Shown here piece after piece: positions 42,097 to 53,410 of a stretch of 64,000 nucleotides of DNA. Numbering within the stretch: position 1 is the stretch's first letter; the number at the start of each line of letters is the position of its first letter. The stretch covers positions 53,308,508-53,372,507 of the forward strand of contig OU862921.1 in assembly GCA_917880885.1 (NCBI GenBank). The letters are read 5' to 3'. Made by a program: the position numbers and the translations under genes. The notes under the pieces are model-generated. The model was not told the origin of the DNA. It searched no databases and saw only the letters and a program-made list of their open reading frames with translations. Source of the DNA: Limnephilus marmoratus. Taxonomy: Eukaryota > Arthropoda > Insecta > Trichoptera > Limnephilidae.

Positions 42097-45080
42097 ATAA
42101 TAATAATAATTGGATAATTTGTATAGCGCCGTTTTTGTGAAAAATCACCTCAAGGGCGCTTTACAATTTATTGTGAATCCTAGGCTCTATCTAATTTTAT
42201 TATTTTCAAATAGATACAGAATCATACTTACCTGCAGAACACTTCCGACAAAACACACTTTATTAGAAAGTTTATGCTTGTACTATGGGGAAGATGCGAC
42301 TTTGCACGTGGAGGACATTATATTCAAAACACTGGACATTGCATGAGTTTTACATTTATATTTATATTTAACAGAAGATTAATGCCAAAGTTGAGTTAAT
42401 ATATATATATTTTTTTTTAAAGTCTGGAGAATTTTAAGAATTTGCTTTTACATACTTAGTTATTTACAATGTTACGAGCCGTGAAGGCGAAGGTGATAGT
42501 TTTTTTTTTTTTTTTTAACTTATGGATACGACTGTCTGAAAAGATGAGTTTTAAGTTTAGCTCTAAATTGCGCTGAATCTGTGATCATTCTTAACTCGTG
42601 TGGCAGTCCATTCCAGGCTTTCGGTCCCGACACTCCGAAAGCACGCTCACCGAATTTAGTATCTGGTGTGCGCTTTGGTTCCTTCAACCTTCCAATCGCT
42701 GATGTTGCTGCTGACCTGAGGGTTGATTGTCGAGAATTGGAATTTTCTGGAATACACATTTCCGATAAGTAAGTCGGAGCCATTCCGTTAAGAGACTTGA
42801 ATACCATCCAGCAGAGCTTAAACTGGATTCTCTCGGGGCACTTGAGCCGGTGAAGATTTTTGAGATGCTCAGAAATATGGGAATATTTAGATATGCCGGT
42901 GATGAGCCTTGCCGCAGCGTTGAAAACAGATTGTAATTTGTTGATTTGATATTTTGGGAGACTAGCATATATTCCGTTGCAATAATCTAGACGTGAAACA
43001 ACATACGAATTGACTAGTAATTTAGTTGCCTCCGTTGTCAAGTTTCTCCGTACTGCTTTAATTTTCCTTAATTGAAAGAACCCCGTGCTTACAGTTCTGT
43101 TCACTTGAGTTTTAAGGGAAAAATCAGCGTCCAGATTGACGCCTAGTAGTTTTATGCATGTCTTTGGAGTGATGTCACTTCCTGAAATGGTTATTGGGGA
43201 GTTATCAATGTTACGCTGACGTCTACTTGTGGCTGTCCAGAGAAACTCAGTCTTTGCAGGATTCAGTTTCAATCTATTTGAGGTCATCCAGCGAGTGATT
43301 GCTTCTAGACACTCGGTTATGCGAGTTTTAAGACTGTCTATTTCCTCTGGTAAGCAGTAGAAGTAAACTTGCTGGTCATCAGCGTAGCAGTGAGATAGAA
43401 GACCAAATGATTCGATAATTTTAGCGACATCATTTGTGAAGAGGATGAAGAGAAGTGGGCCCAGAACAGACCAGAACTCCAGATGAAAGGGTTGCATATT
43501 TTGATTGTTTTTTCCCCACTTTTACGGCTTGTACGCGGTTGACCAAGTAAGATATCAGCCAGTCCTTTACACCGCAGTTTAAACCAAAGGATTCTTTTAA
43601 TCGTTTAAAAAGGAAATCATGGTCAATCGTGTCAAAAGCGGCACTCATGTCTAAGACTGAAAGGAGTGCAAGTTTACCCGACTCGATAGCAAGCGTTATA
43701 TCCGACAAAACACGTAGTAATCCAGTTTCCGTCGAGTGAAACCTTCTATATGCGGATTGATATTTAGTCAGCAGTTCATTTGAGTTTAAGTGACATATTA
43801 TCTGTGAAGCAGTGATTTTTTCTAGGATTTTGGATATTAATGGAAGATTTGAAACCGGTCGGTAATTTGAAAGATCTTCAGCGTCCAATTGCGGTTTTTT
43901 TTATTAATGGAGTTACGACGGCTGATTTAAGGGGTTTTGGGAAATCACCCGTGCTAAGTGACTTATTGAAAAGACAAACCAGAAAGGGAGAAATCTCATT
44001 GCAACACTTCTTTAATAACCACGTTGGAATAGGGTCAAGTGAGCACTGCTTGTTCGGTGAATTGAGTATTAACTTCCTAACTTCTTCAAGGGATGTAGGT
44101 TTGAAGGCAGAAAAGTTTCCGCTATTGCATTTAGTAAAAGATGGTGGTGAGACAGAGGCTGTTAGAGCGCGTATTGACTTAATTTTATTGAGAAAAAAAT
44201 TAGAGAAGATTTCCGGAGCTATGTCAGTTTGATTTTGTGCACGGACGTCGGCCCCGACCATCTTTATCGAGTTCCACAAACTTCGCGGGTTTTGACGCTC
44301 TGAGTCGATCCTACTTGTCCAATATTCGGACCTTTTGGAACGAATTAATAACGTATATTCTTTTTGAGCCCGTATCCAATCGTCCCGCGAAGTAACCCCT
44401 GAGTGTCTGTAGGACCTCTCCAATTTGCGCATCGATCTCTTCTGGCTCCGACATTCTTCGTCAAACCAGTCATCAGATTTTCGTAGTCGCCGAGTTTTTG
44501 TGGAAGTGGGGGCGTATTTGTTTAAAAGGGTTGAAAGCACAGTGTTATAATAATTTGCCAGTTTGGTTGGGGATTCTGTTTCCCAGACGCTTTGTTTGCA
44601 GAGCGGAGAAGCTTTTAGCTCTGACAGGAAATCGTCAAAATTAAAACCACGCCATGCTCTAGAGGTGATGGTTACGTAAGGGATTTTCGGTGGATTAAAA
44701 TCAATTTCAACGCGAATTAGCCTGTGGTCTGATAACCCTACATCCACACTATCTGCTGCCAGAGGCGGGCCGCTTGACTTTGAGACAAAAATATCCAAAA
44801 TTCCTCCTGCATCGTGAGTTGGAGCATTAACCCACTGACGGCATCCAAAGCAATCCAACAAGTCACTGAATTTGACTGTGTTGGGTGACTCCGGACGCTC
44901 TAGATGTATGTTTATATCTCCAGTTAAGAATATAGTGTCGGAAAGTCCTACAACCCGCTCGAGAAAACACGACAGTTCATTGAAAAAGTCAGAGGTGATT
45001 TGCTTTGAGCCTGGTCGGTATAAAGTACATAGAATTGTGTCTGGCGGCAAAATCTGATTAATAAAGTACTTTCCTATCTC
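42097..45080 (-). mobile_element. CR1/L2-like LINE inserted in a tandem array
   Basis: The minus-strand 3' end is an (ATT)n tail (plus-strand AATAATAATAAT at 42097-42110), as in the CR1/L2 group, which lacks poly(A). The 5' end, about 45060-45080, cuts the endonuclease domain, so the copy is truncated. AACCTTTAAT lies on both sides (42085-42094 and 45086-45095), but this is also part of the array unit, so target duplication and array repeat cannot be separated. Confidence 0.8.
42520..45050 (-). pseudogene. CR1/L2-like LINE ORF2 (endonuclease-reverse transcriptase), two breaks
   Basis: Minus-strand domains: endonuclease C-terminal half with LTGDINIH (near 44920) and GLSDHRLI (near 44740); linker with NPRSLWNSIK; reverse transcriptase SLDPIPTWLLKK, NYRPVSNLPLISKILEKI, QSAYRRFHSTE, LDMSAAFDTIDHDFL, LGPLLFILFTNDV, CYADDQQVY (near 43390); and a C-terminal region ending GPKAWNGLPHELR...LKTHLFRQSYP at 42520. 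Lesions: one extra A in an A run near 43893, and a small deletion in the conserved SGVPQGS motif near 43460 that shifts the frame and removes PQG. The rest is well kept. The N-terminal endonuclease part is missing. Confidence 0.9.
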
Positions 45081-45084
45081 GTTA

Positions 45085-45222
45085 AAACCTTTAATAATTT
45101 TGTTTGGTGACCAGATCTAATTGACAAAGTTTTTTCTGATCCTTTTCAATGCTATAATTATGTTAAGTGACAATATCTGATTGGCAAGTATTTTACTGTT
45201 TTATTCTAACCATATTCCTTAT
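45085..45222. repeat. Small tandem array, right part
   Basis: AACCTTTAATAATTTTG, GGTGACCAGATCTAATTG and then AAGTGACAATATCTGATTGG continue the units seen at 41924-42094. Confidence 0.65.
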
Positions 45223-46109
45223 TTTTTTATTTAGGTAGGTACTTCCTAGTGACTCACAAGATTCTCCAAACTCGTTTGTCTTAATAAATGTTGGCATATA
45301 AAATTATGACTCTCGTATTTTACAAAATTTTACATTTTCCTAATTTTTTATCTTCGGTTATTTTATATTTATGTGCAAAACAAGTTTAAAATCAAAATAT
45401 TTCAATTTGAAGAATAGTGGTCATTTCCTATACTCGTATGTCTGGACTGGCTGGCTATTGGCTATCGGAGCACGGGGCATGTCTAGCAATACTGGATACT
45501 GAATACTACGCACCGATACCAAATGGCAATTTATCGCCACAAATTTATGGATCACCACATTAAATTTATAGCGCACTACGCAATAAACGTCGGGCCAATA
45601 TGCAGCCCGGGATATTGGGCCATAATTTGTTTATGGACACCGGTGTTCGCTACCCGGGAATCCGACACACGAACACACTACACACTGAGAATGCAACGCA
45701 CTGCAATGGAAAGTGGCAGGTAACGATGGTCATTAAAGGTTATTGAGTCGAGGTTAATTCTTGGAGTTAATTTAGTTATTTGTCAGGTGCATTCTCAGAA
45801 TATGTGGTTCAGGATACATTGATCAGGATGATAGTATAATGTTAAGGGTGAGATATTACATCACATTACATTAATTTGTGTGGTTGGCGCAGTTTAGTGG
45901 CATTTCTCCTTGAATATGCCTAACTATATTATATGGTTTATCTACAACAATAATGCACATGTAGGTATTCTCAATGGGTTTTCTCGGTTGCTAGGGGTAA
46001 CTTTAACCCCATTGTCATGCAAATAGGAGATCGGTTTATTTGAAGATGTTTTGTTTTCTATTCATGTTGCATCTGCCTATTATGAGGCATTTTTTCAAAT
46101 GCACATTTA
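45223..46109. other. Non-coding DNA
   Basis: A GC-richer block (45430-45720) has no recognised coding motif. Confidence 0.4.
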
Positions 46110-46945
46110 ATAATAATGAAAATAATAATAATTTGATATATTTTATAGAGCGTTGTTTATATGATACAGAAAACATACTTAACTGGCAGATCACTTCTGA
46201 TAAACAAACTTTTATTAGAAAATTTATGTTTGGAGAGGATACGACTTTGCATGCGGAGGAGACTATAATAAACACTGGAGAATGCATTATTTTGAATTTG
46301 CTATTTTAACCTAACATTTATTTAACATAACATTTATTTAAAGATTAGTGATAAAATAGAGTTTAAATTTAATTTAAAAGACTGAAGAATTTAGGACTCC
46401 TTAGGACTGGAGAATTTTAATGAAATGAGCTAAGAAGCTGACAAGTTCTTAGTTGCTTTCATTTTTTACACATCTGTTTACTTACAATATACCAAGTCAG
46501 TGGACATCTTCAATTTATCTTTAAACAAATATAAAATATTGTTACGAAGGCAGTTCAGTTATGTACAATAAATACTGTGTATTTCTTACTATTCATATGT
46601 AAAAGCCCCGAAAATGAGCGTTAATAAATAAATAAATTTATAATTTTAAAAAAATATGAAAGATTTCTGACTTTATAGAACGACTATCTGAAAAGGTGAG
46701 TTTTAATTTTAGCTCTCAATTATGTCGTTATCTGTTTGTGATCATTCTTAATCATGTGGCAGTCCATTCCAGGCTCTAGGTCATGACACTCCGAAAGCAC
46801 GTTCACCGAACTTAGTATATGGTGTACGCTTTGGTTGCTTCAACCTTCCGATGGCTGATGACGATGCTGACCTAAGGGTTGATGTTGGGTTGTTGTGTAA
46901 GTTGGAATATTCTGTACTACATTTATAAGATGCATCGAAGATCTA
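46110..46945 (-). pseudogene. Second, decayed CR1/L2-like LINE 3' end
   Basis: It aligns in the same orientation with 42097-42740: an ATT tail (46117-46131), the 3' untranslated block AGAAAATTTATGTTTGGAGA...GATACGACTTTGCA, then coding sequence with CATGTGGCAGTCCATTCCAGG and ACACTCCGAAAGCACG. Frames are destroyed. It is older and shorter than its neighbour 1.1 kb away. Confidence 0.8.
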
Positions 46946-47166
46946 ACACCATTTTGGTGCACAGTCTGGATGAGGGATGTCAAACACATACAAAACGTCG
47001 AACATATTTATAAATAATGTTTAACACTTTTTCTCTAGATAAACGGATGGTCGAGTCGTTCTTGTGTTCAATGGCTGAGAAGCGATATGTGGGATTATGT
47101 GACCACTCCTTTTTTAATATTTAATGAAATTATCATTTAATTTATTAAACATAACAATTTATATAT
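46946..47166. other. Non-coding DNA, flank of palindrome
   Basis: 47124-47166 shares TTATCATTTAATTTATTA with the solo end at 9402, so the family's true end may be slightly outside the palindrome. Confidence 0.4.
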
Positions 47167-48209
47167 AAACAAGTTCTACTGTGTAATTATTATTAATCGT
47201 GAAAAACGATGTTTCTGATGTGATCAAACTGTGCCTTCGGAAGGCGAAGTAGTTGCCATGCGTAATAATAACTACACAACAAAACTTTTTATAAATAAAC
47301 TGAACTAACTAACTAACTAACCATCACGCCGTTTCCCCGCAGGGGTAGGCAGAGAGGACGGACCGCCAAACAACTCAGTCTTGGCACACACTCTTTGCCT
47401 CACTCACATTCATACATCGTCTCATACATTCTCTTCTATTATTCTGACTTTTGACATGACCCGACTCAAGTATCTGATTCACTTGATCGTGCCATGTCTT
47501 CCTCGGGCGTCCCCGACTTCTTCTATCATTCACATTCGCGTCGTATATTCTTCTTACACTACTTCCTTCGTTCATTCGCTCTACATGCCCAAACCATCTG
47601 ATAAACTGTTAAACAACAAATAAACTGTTTTTTGATAAAATAAATAAATTATAAAATGGATCTACATTTTAAACTTCATAAAAATAAATAAATCCTTAAC
47701 CTTCCGTCTTCAAGACACACATAAACTTATTTCTATACTTCATAAATAAGATTGAGAAGTCTCAGAGATAAGCAAAAAGGACACCTGAAAGGAGGTAATA
47801 TAAAATAAATAAAAATGATCTGTATTTCAAAATAATTTATTTTTAAAAACTCTAAGTAATAAATTATTTTGAAATACAGATCATTTTTATTTATTTTATA
47901 TTACCTCCTTTCAGGTGGCCTTTTTGCTTATCTCTGAGACTTCTCAATCTTATTTATGAAGTATAGAAATAAGTTAATGTATGTCTTGAAGACGGAAGGT
48001 TAAGGATTTATTTATTTTTATGAAGTTTAAAATGTAGATCCATTTTATAATTTATTTATTTTATCAAAAAACAGTTTATTTATAAAAAGTTTTGTTGTGT
48101 AGTTATTATTACGCATGGCAACTACTACGCCTTCCGAAGGCACTGTTTGATCACATCAGAAACATCATTTTTCACGATTAATAATAATTACACAGTAGAA
48201 CTTGTTTTA
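47167..48209. mobile_element. Large palindromic (fold-back) element, 350-bp arms
   Basis: Left arm 47167-47302 plus 47628-47840, right arm 47859-48209, 18-bp loop. Identity of the inner arms is above 95 percent by eye (for example a GGACACCTG/CAGGTGGCC single difference). The left arm is split by a 315-bp LINE fragment. The outer arm also occurs alone at 9402-9550. No coding capacity. Confidence 0.9.
47303..47617 (-). mobile_element. 5'-truncated LINE fragment with 10-bp target duplication
   Basis: AAATAAACTG at 47293-47302 and 47618-47627 flanks the insert exactly. The minus strand encodes a reverse transcriptase C-terminus (RRIYDANVNDRRSRGRPRKTWHDQVNQ...CMRRCMNVSEAKSVCQD) and ends in a tetranucleotide tail (GTTA)n, seen on the plus strand as AACTAACTAACTAACTAACC. 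Removing it restores the left palindrome arm. No active protein. Confidence 0.9.
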
Positions 48210-48903
48210 AGAACTCTTCTTACGTTGAATTTTCAACACTTTAGTACCAATCTCCTCGGAAGAATGCTGTTTTTTGTCATTGATTGTTGCCTTTCAAGTA
48301 AAATCTTAATCTACCTGAATATTTGTATGACATTATGTCTTACATTTACACTATTGTCTTATTTTGCAGAGTGAATTGTATCGCGTGTAGGTACTGCTCT
48401 TTGCTCCTGTTTAACGAGTCCAAGCTTACCAGCGACGACGGGGCTACGAGAAGGTAAAACAATTTCTATTTGCGACTTGAAACCTGAAACGGCCGCCACA
48501 ATTATTATCGAGGAGCGAGCCTTGGCGTAATACTCTGAGGAGTGCATAGAACAGGAGTGCAGCACACAGACTCGCCACGGAGCACGAAGCACGGAGCACA
48601 GAGCGCAGGAAGTGACAGAGTAGGAAGTATAGCGGTGAAAGCGGCCTCCTAGAAATTGCCAATTTGGCTTATGCCTAATAGCCTTCCATTTCTGCCATTT
48701 CAATTACCTCCGCGATATTATAACAGACGTGGACCAGAGACGCTGCTCGTAATAAGTCCATCTCTCCGGTCTCCATAGCTCACGGCTCAATCCCAGTCGG
48801 CTGCCAAGTGATTGTCTCAAATAATGTAGACTGAATATTCTTTCCATTATCTAGTTCGGGTGCAGGAATCGAAATCAAATCTTCCCTACAATTGGGCAGG
48901 TTT
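48210..48903. other. Non-coding DNA
   Basis: 48540-48620 has short GGAGCACGAAGCACGGAGCA-type internal repeats. Open frames on the minus strand have no known motif. Confidence 0.4.
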
Positions 48904-49369
48904 ATATGTCGATCGTCCAGTTGATTAGCCAGACATCTCCGAAAAATAGGAAGTTGAGGATGCGGATATACGTAATAGTGTGGTCCGGGATTATACTCAG
49001 ATTACTCATAAACACAATAAAATTAATTATCATGCAGAAATAAATCGTTAAATCAAACTAAATGTTAATGTTTTCAGGGTCACTAGTAGGATTTTTCAAA
49101 ATGTCGTCAATTGTAACGCAGAAAAACTTGTAGTGAATTAAAGTAAATGTTAATGTTTTCTGGGTCACTGGTGGGATTTTTCAAAGGGTAATTCTATTGA
49201 ACCGGACCGTTGTGCCTCCCGGTGTTATTTTATATCACATTTAATATGTAAAACACAGACACATGGAAATAAAATTATATTTACGGTGAACATACGAATA
49301 TTGCTTTCCCCATTGTCTCAAGACTAAGTATTTGGAGGTGTCTGACTAATCAACTGGACGATCGATATG
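48904..49369. mobile_element. MITE-like element with about 35-bp terminal inverted repeats
   Basis: The left end (48904-48940), with CGATCGTCCAGTTGATTAG and CAGACATCTCC, mirrors the right end (49334-49369), GGAGGTGTCTGACTAATCAA...CGATCGATAT. No transposase. A third, solo end (ACTCAACTGGACGATCGAT) lies at 10057-10075. Inside, AAATGTTAATGTTTTC...GGGTCACT occurs twice (about 49060 and 49146). Confidence 0.75.
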
Positions 49370-50609
49370 CGTGAACAGGTGTATCAAACATTCTAATTCC
49401 GGTTATCTATAGTGTGCGTTATTCCTGCGTGAATTAATTCACGTTCATTGAAATCAAATTTACTTTCAATTTGAGTATCATTTTCAACGTAGAATAATAA
49501 TAATTCCGGCAAGTAGGTACCTACCTCTTAAAAATACTAATTTCGGTTGCGATTCTATCTATCTGTCTGTAACTTCGGTTCAACAAACTTTAGACCTTTG
49601 TTATGAATTTAAGTGTCTTTTTGAAAATTGGAAGGGTTTGTTTGGAGAATTAAGACCAGCGATAAATTACCCACCTTTTAGATAATATTTTTAACAGAAA
49701 TTTATTTTGATAAAAAATCCCAAAGTTGGAATTGATATGTCAATAATTCAGAATATATATAAAGAAAATGGTGCTACAGAAATTATCCAAAAATTATTAT
49801 TATCATTATCCCTCTTGATCATCATGAAGAAAAAAATGGTTCCACTTTTTCATCTCCAATTGGTACAATTTGAACGGTCACACGCCGAACGACCGGAAAC
49901 TAGTGAATCCGGTCCCAGTGGAATCGGTGTTAACGAAATACGAAATACAGTCGACGAAATATTAGTACGTAATAGCGCCTCTTTGATTCTACCATGATTT
50001 TTCACGGGTCTGCGCTAGTAGGTACCTATAAGATCGGCATAACAATATCATTAATACAGACGTTTCATACGGTGACCGGACGACTCAGAATCATGCAACT
50101 TCAACACCTCTTTTGAAAGATAATTAAGATAAGAAAGATCATTAATTAGATCATGAAAAAAAATTATATAAAAAATTCGTTAAATGGGTTACATTAGGTT
50201 AGGTTATGGGCTTTTTTATTTCAATACTTTTAATGACTTTTCAAAGGGGTGTTGAAATCGCGTGATTCTGAGTTGTGATGGAACCATTTCACACAATGTG
50301 GTTTGATTTAAAATTAATTTGTTATAAACAAAAACCTACATATTCCTGCTTTAAATTAGAATTTGATTATTGTAATTATGTATATTATGGGAATTCCTCA
50401 TTAAGCTAATAGCTAAATTTTTGCCGATACATCGTTGCCCTCAAAATATTATTATTTGATTTTTTGTTTTTCTTTCTTGTCGGCAAAGATTTACATAAAT
50501 TTTCAAGAAAATCAATCAATATCGTACTATGAAACCTTCCGATTAAAATTATTTCTTTAGAAAGGTTTTTTGTTTACCCTTGCCCTTGAAAAGAAATATT
50601 GTAACATTA
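49370..50609. other. Non-coding DNA
   Basis: A 96-codon plus frame at 49707-49997 has no recognised motif. Otherwise AT-rich with nothing identified. Confidence 0.4.
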
Positions 50610-50610
50610 T

Positions 50611-50940
50611 ACTCCACATAGGAAAATAAATGGCTCTGAGGAAAATAATTTCCCTGATGATCAGTGTCATCGGTGTGAAGTCATCTGGGATGCTGTGTGG
50701 AGGGACTTTTTAGAAAAGGAAGGAGAGGAAGTTCTTGGAAGGAGGTACGGGTAGGAATCTTAGGAATAGTGTGTCGGGGATTGAAGGACGTACGAATATA
50801 TCCCTCCCATTGTGAAAAAAAGCGATATTTTGAGAGAGTCGTGCTGTAATGCACGCAACCAGTTTCTCCGGATTCGGCCTGCCACGCAATTGGTGAGCAG
50901 AAGCATCCGCCGCCGAGACCCGAACAAATCTCGCCCCATG
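50611..50940 (-). repeat. LINE 3' end, structured-terminus family (copy 5)
   Basis: The minus strand ends at 50611 with the closing strand and hairpins. Upstream it shares CTTCCTCTCC, the GGAGGGATATATTCG-like block and the GGGGCGAGATTTGT block with the 9.6-kb copy. Confidence 0.7.
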
Positions 50941-50977
50941 ACGGAGCGGGAACGGTTACGCCGTTAAGGAAACCACC

Positions 50978-51432
50978 TTCTTCTTCAATGGCGCTACAGC
51001 CCATTTCGAGCCTTGGCCTCCTTCAAAATAAGCCTCCACCGCCCTCTGTCCTCGGCCGTCTTCTTCCAATCTGCAACATGGAGTAATCCTCTTGCATCCT
51101 TCCTGACATCATCCTCCCATCTCAGTCTAGGTCTGCCCGCCTTTCGTTTACCTCCCGGGTGTCCTGTCAGAACCTTCTTCGGTACTCGTGTGCTTGGCAT
51201 TCGGTGCACATGTCCGGCCCATCTTAATCTTTGGAGTCTTAAATGGGTGGAGAGTCTGGGAGCTTGGTAAATATCATAGAGCTCATTATTGTGGCGGATT
51301 CTCCATGCCTCTCCCTCTCGCACCGCTCCTAAGATTCTTTGAAGTACCTTTCTTTCGAAGATGTCCAGCCGTTCCGCTGACTTTGCTGTCAGTGTTCCCG
51401 CCTCACATCCATAGGCCAAGACCGTTCTGATA
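50978..51432 (-). pseudogene. LINE reverse transcriptase C-terminus, another family
   Basis: A 141-residue minus-strand frame (50994-51419): AYGCEAGTLTAKSAERLDIFERKVLQRIL, RLRWAGHVHRM, VLTGHPGGKRKAGRPRLRWEDD and WRLILKEAKARNG. This is the region after the reverse transcriptase domain in LINEs commonly annotated as endonuclease-reverse transcriptase in insects. The tail ends in GAAGAA triplets at 50978. The frame is open, but the catalytic domain is absent, so it is a 5'-truncated insertion. It is flanked by 37-bp direct repeats (50941-50977 and 51445-51481). Confidence 0.85.
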
Positions 51433-51760
51433 ACCGGAGCCGCGACGGAGCGGGAACGGTTACGCCGTTACGGAAACCACCATCCAACCCTAATGACGAC
51501 TTTTCATGACATGTGCATCTGTAACTACATACATAATATGTTCAGGAGATAAGGTTTTTGTTTTACTTTATAATTTATTTATTTTTATCTTACTTCATAC
51601 TTTATAAAAATATATTATTTTTGCATGCATTGTAACACCTTTATAACTCCTCCCATCACGATCTGACAACCCGGAAACGGCAAGGGATGACCTATTGCAA
51701 AGGTGTTGGTTTTCCAGTAAATGGTTTCCGAGGCGGCAGTACCCATCCCGCCTACAAAAT
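51433..51760. repeat. Dispersed repeat, relative of 57116-57310
   Basis: The block from AACCGGAGCCGCGACGGAG to TTTTCATGACATGTGCATCT is nearly identical to 57121-57212. Further on, ATATATTATTTTTGC and CGTGATCTGACAA-type blocks also match. The end (51690-51760) shares GTGTTGGTTTTCCAGTAAATG with 9978-10000. Confidence 0.75.
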
Positions 51761-53120
51761 TGAAAATGAATACAAAAATACGTAAGTTTATAAAATGTCT
51801 CATTTTAAAATTATGTAGATTATGAAAATAATATTGCTACATGTATTGAATTTACATATACATACACCTTTGAATTTGCGATACATAATTCTCCCTTTTT
51901 TGAAAATCACGCTTTTCTATTGTTCTGCGTATCTGTTGTGCACTCAGCTTTTGTGGCATGTTTTTATACGTGCCGTGCACTTCTCGAAAATGAGATGCGG
52001 CCGTATTACAGCATATCGATACATTTATTCAAATGCGATGAAAATCTGGCGGGGAAGATCCGATTTCTAGATACAACGCAATGCATTATTTACGCACATT
52101 TGGAATTCGACATTTTACAGGGCAATAAAAACTGTCCGTGTAAAAAGGAGAGGAAAAAACAATATATTCTGCACACCCCCAAATTGCGTTTTCAAATAAT
52201 ATGGAACTGGCCCCTGAGCTATCATTCCACGAGGGTTCGACTCCCTTTTGAGATGCGAATGGAGATATATTCGCCCATATTATAGATAAGATGATACCGC
52301 GCCAGATGCTGTATCGGGACTAAACATATAAAAATACAATATCTCGATGATATTAGTCAATGTTAATAATTATAAAACACCGCTGCTTTTTATGGGGGGC
52401 CTTATGAGGAACGGCTGTGTGGCCTTTTTAATACCCAACCAAACTGAACAACAATTTTTTTCTCAAGAAGTATTGCAAATTACAAGTACGGGTAAATGCT
52501 ATTTTATTTATTTTATCTATTTTATTTTCTTTAAATTGTAAAATAAGAAGGTATGTGTAATTAAATAACCCAATTTTTCATGATTTTAGGGGCAACTTTG
52601 GCATTTTTATGAGTTAATTATAATTGTAAAAAAAATAATATTACATAACCTTGAAAAACAAATAAAAAATTAACATCACCAAAAAAAGCATATTAACATT
52701 AGAGTAGAAATTTTTAAATATATACGACAAATTTGGGTTATCATTTTTATGCGTTTTGAACATAAAAAAAATTATTTATGCATTAAACCGCTTACTCGTT
52801 AATACGGAATATGTTTTATTCAAACTGTTGTATTTAGCTTTATTATCGCGAAAAATGAGTATTTAAGTCGGGGGAGACCAAAAAACATGCAAAAAATATG
52901 CATTTAACATTTTAATTTTGTTCAAATTAATTCACTTACGCGATTACAAATTCTTCGCCATATTCTATTTATATCAACAACTTATATGTTCATAGACAAT
53001 CAATCCTTCACATTTCCCAAGGTACCAATAGCTAGAATATTAAAAAAGATTGCCATAGCGGAAAAATGGTTTCTCAAATATTTTAGGAAGGTACACCAAC
53101 TAGTATTGTGGAGTTTTTAT
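51761..53120. other. Non-coding AT-rich DNA
   Basis: A 121-codon frame at 51920-52285 has no recognised motif. Nothing else was seen. Confidence 0.35.
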
Positions 53121-53410
53121 GCCTTGACGCGAGTAGGCGTTATAAAGGGGCACTTTCTTTTGTATCACAAACCATGTTACACAAACCTAGCGTAGCCGCT
53201 AAACTACTTGAAAACTGGGATGTTTTTCTTGCCTTGACGCGAGTAGGAGTTATAAAGGGGCACTTTCTTTTGTATCACAAACCATGTTACACAAACCTAG
53301 CGTAGCCGCTAAACTACTTGAAAACTGAGATGTTTTTCTTGCCTTGACGCGAGCAGGCGGTATAAAGGGGGTACTTTCTTTTGTATCATAAACCATATCA
53401 CACAAACGTA
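53121..53410. repeat. Tandem array, 110-bp unit, 2.6 copies
   Basis: Units start with GCCTTGACGCGAG at 53121, 53231 and 53341. The first two are nearly identical; the third is diverged and stops early. Confidence 0.92.

Noticed and set aside
47303..47322. Telomere-like repeat (GTTA)n
   Set aside because: The unit is TTAG/GTTA without the fifth base of insect TTAGG, and it is the tail of a LINE fragment.
48359..48703. Host coding exon on the minus strand
   Set aside because: Two overlapping frames with no known motif, and short internal repeats explain the composition.
51920..52285. 121-codon plus-strand gene
   Set aside because: No recognisable domain, and a second frame overlaps it; unsupported without homology or expression.
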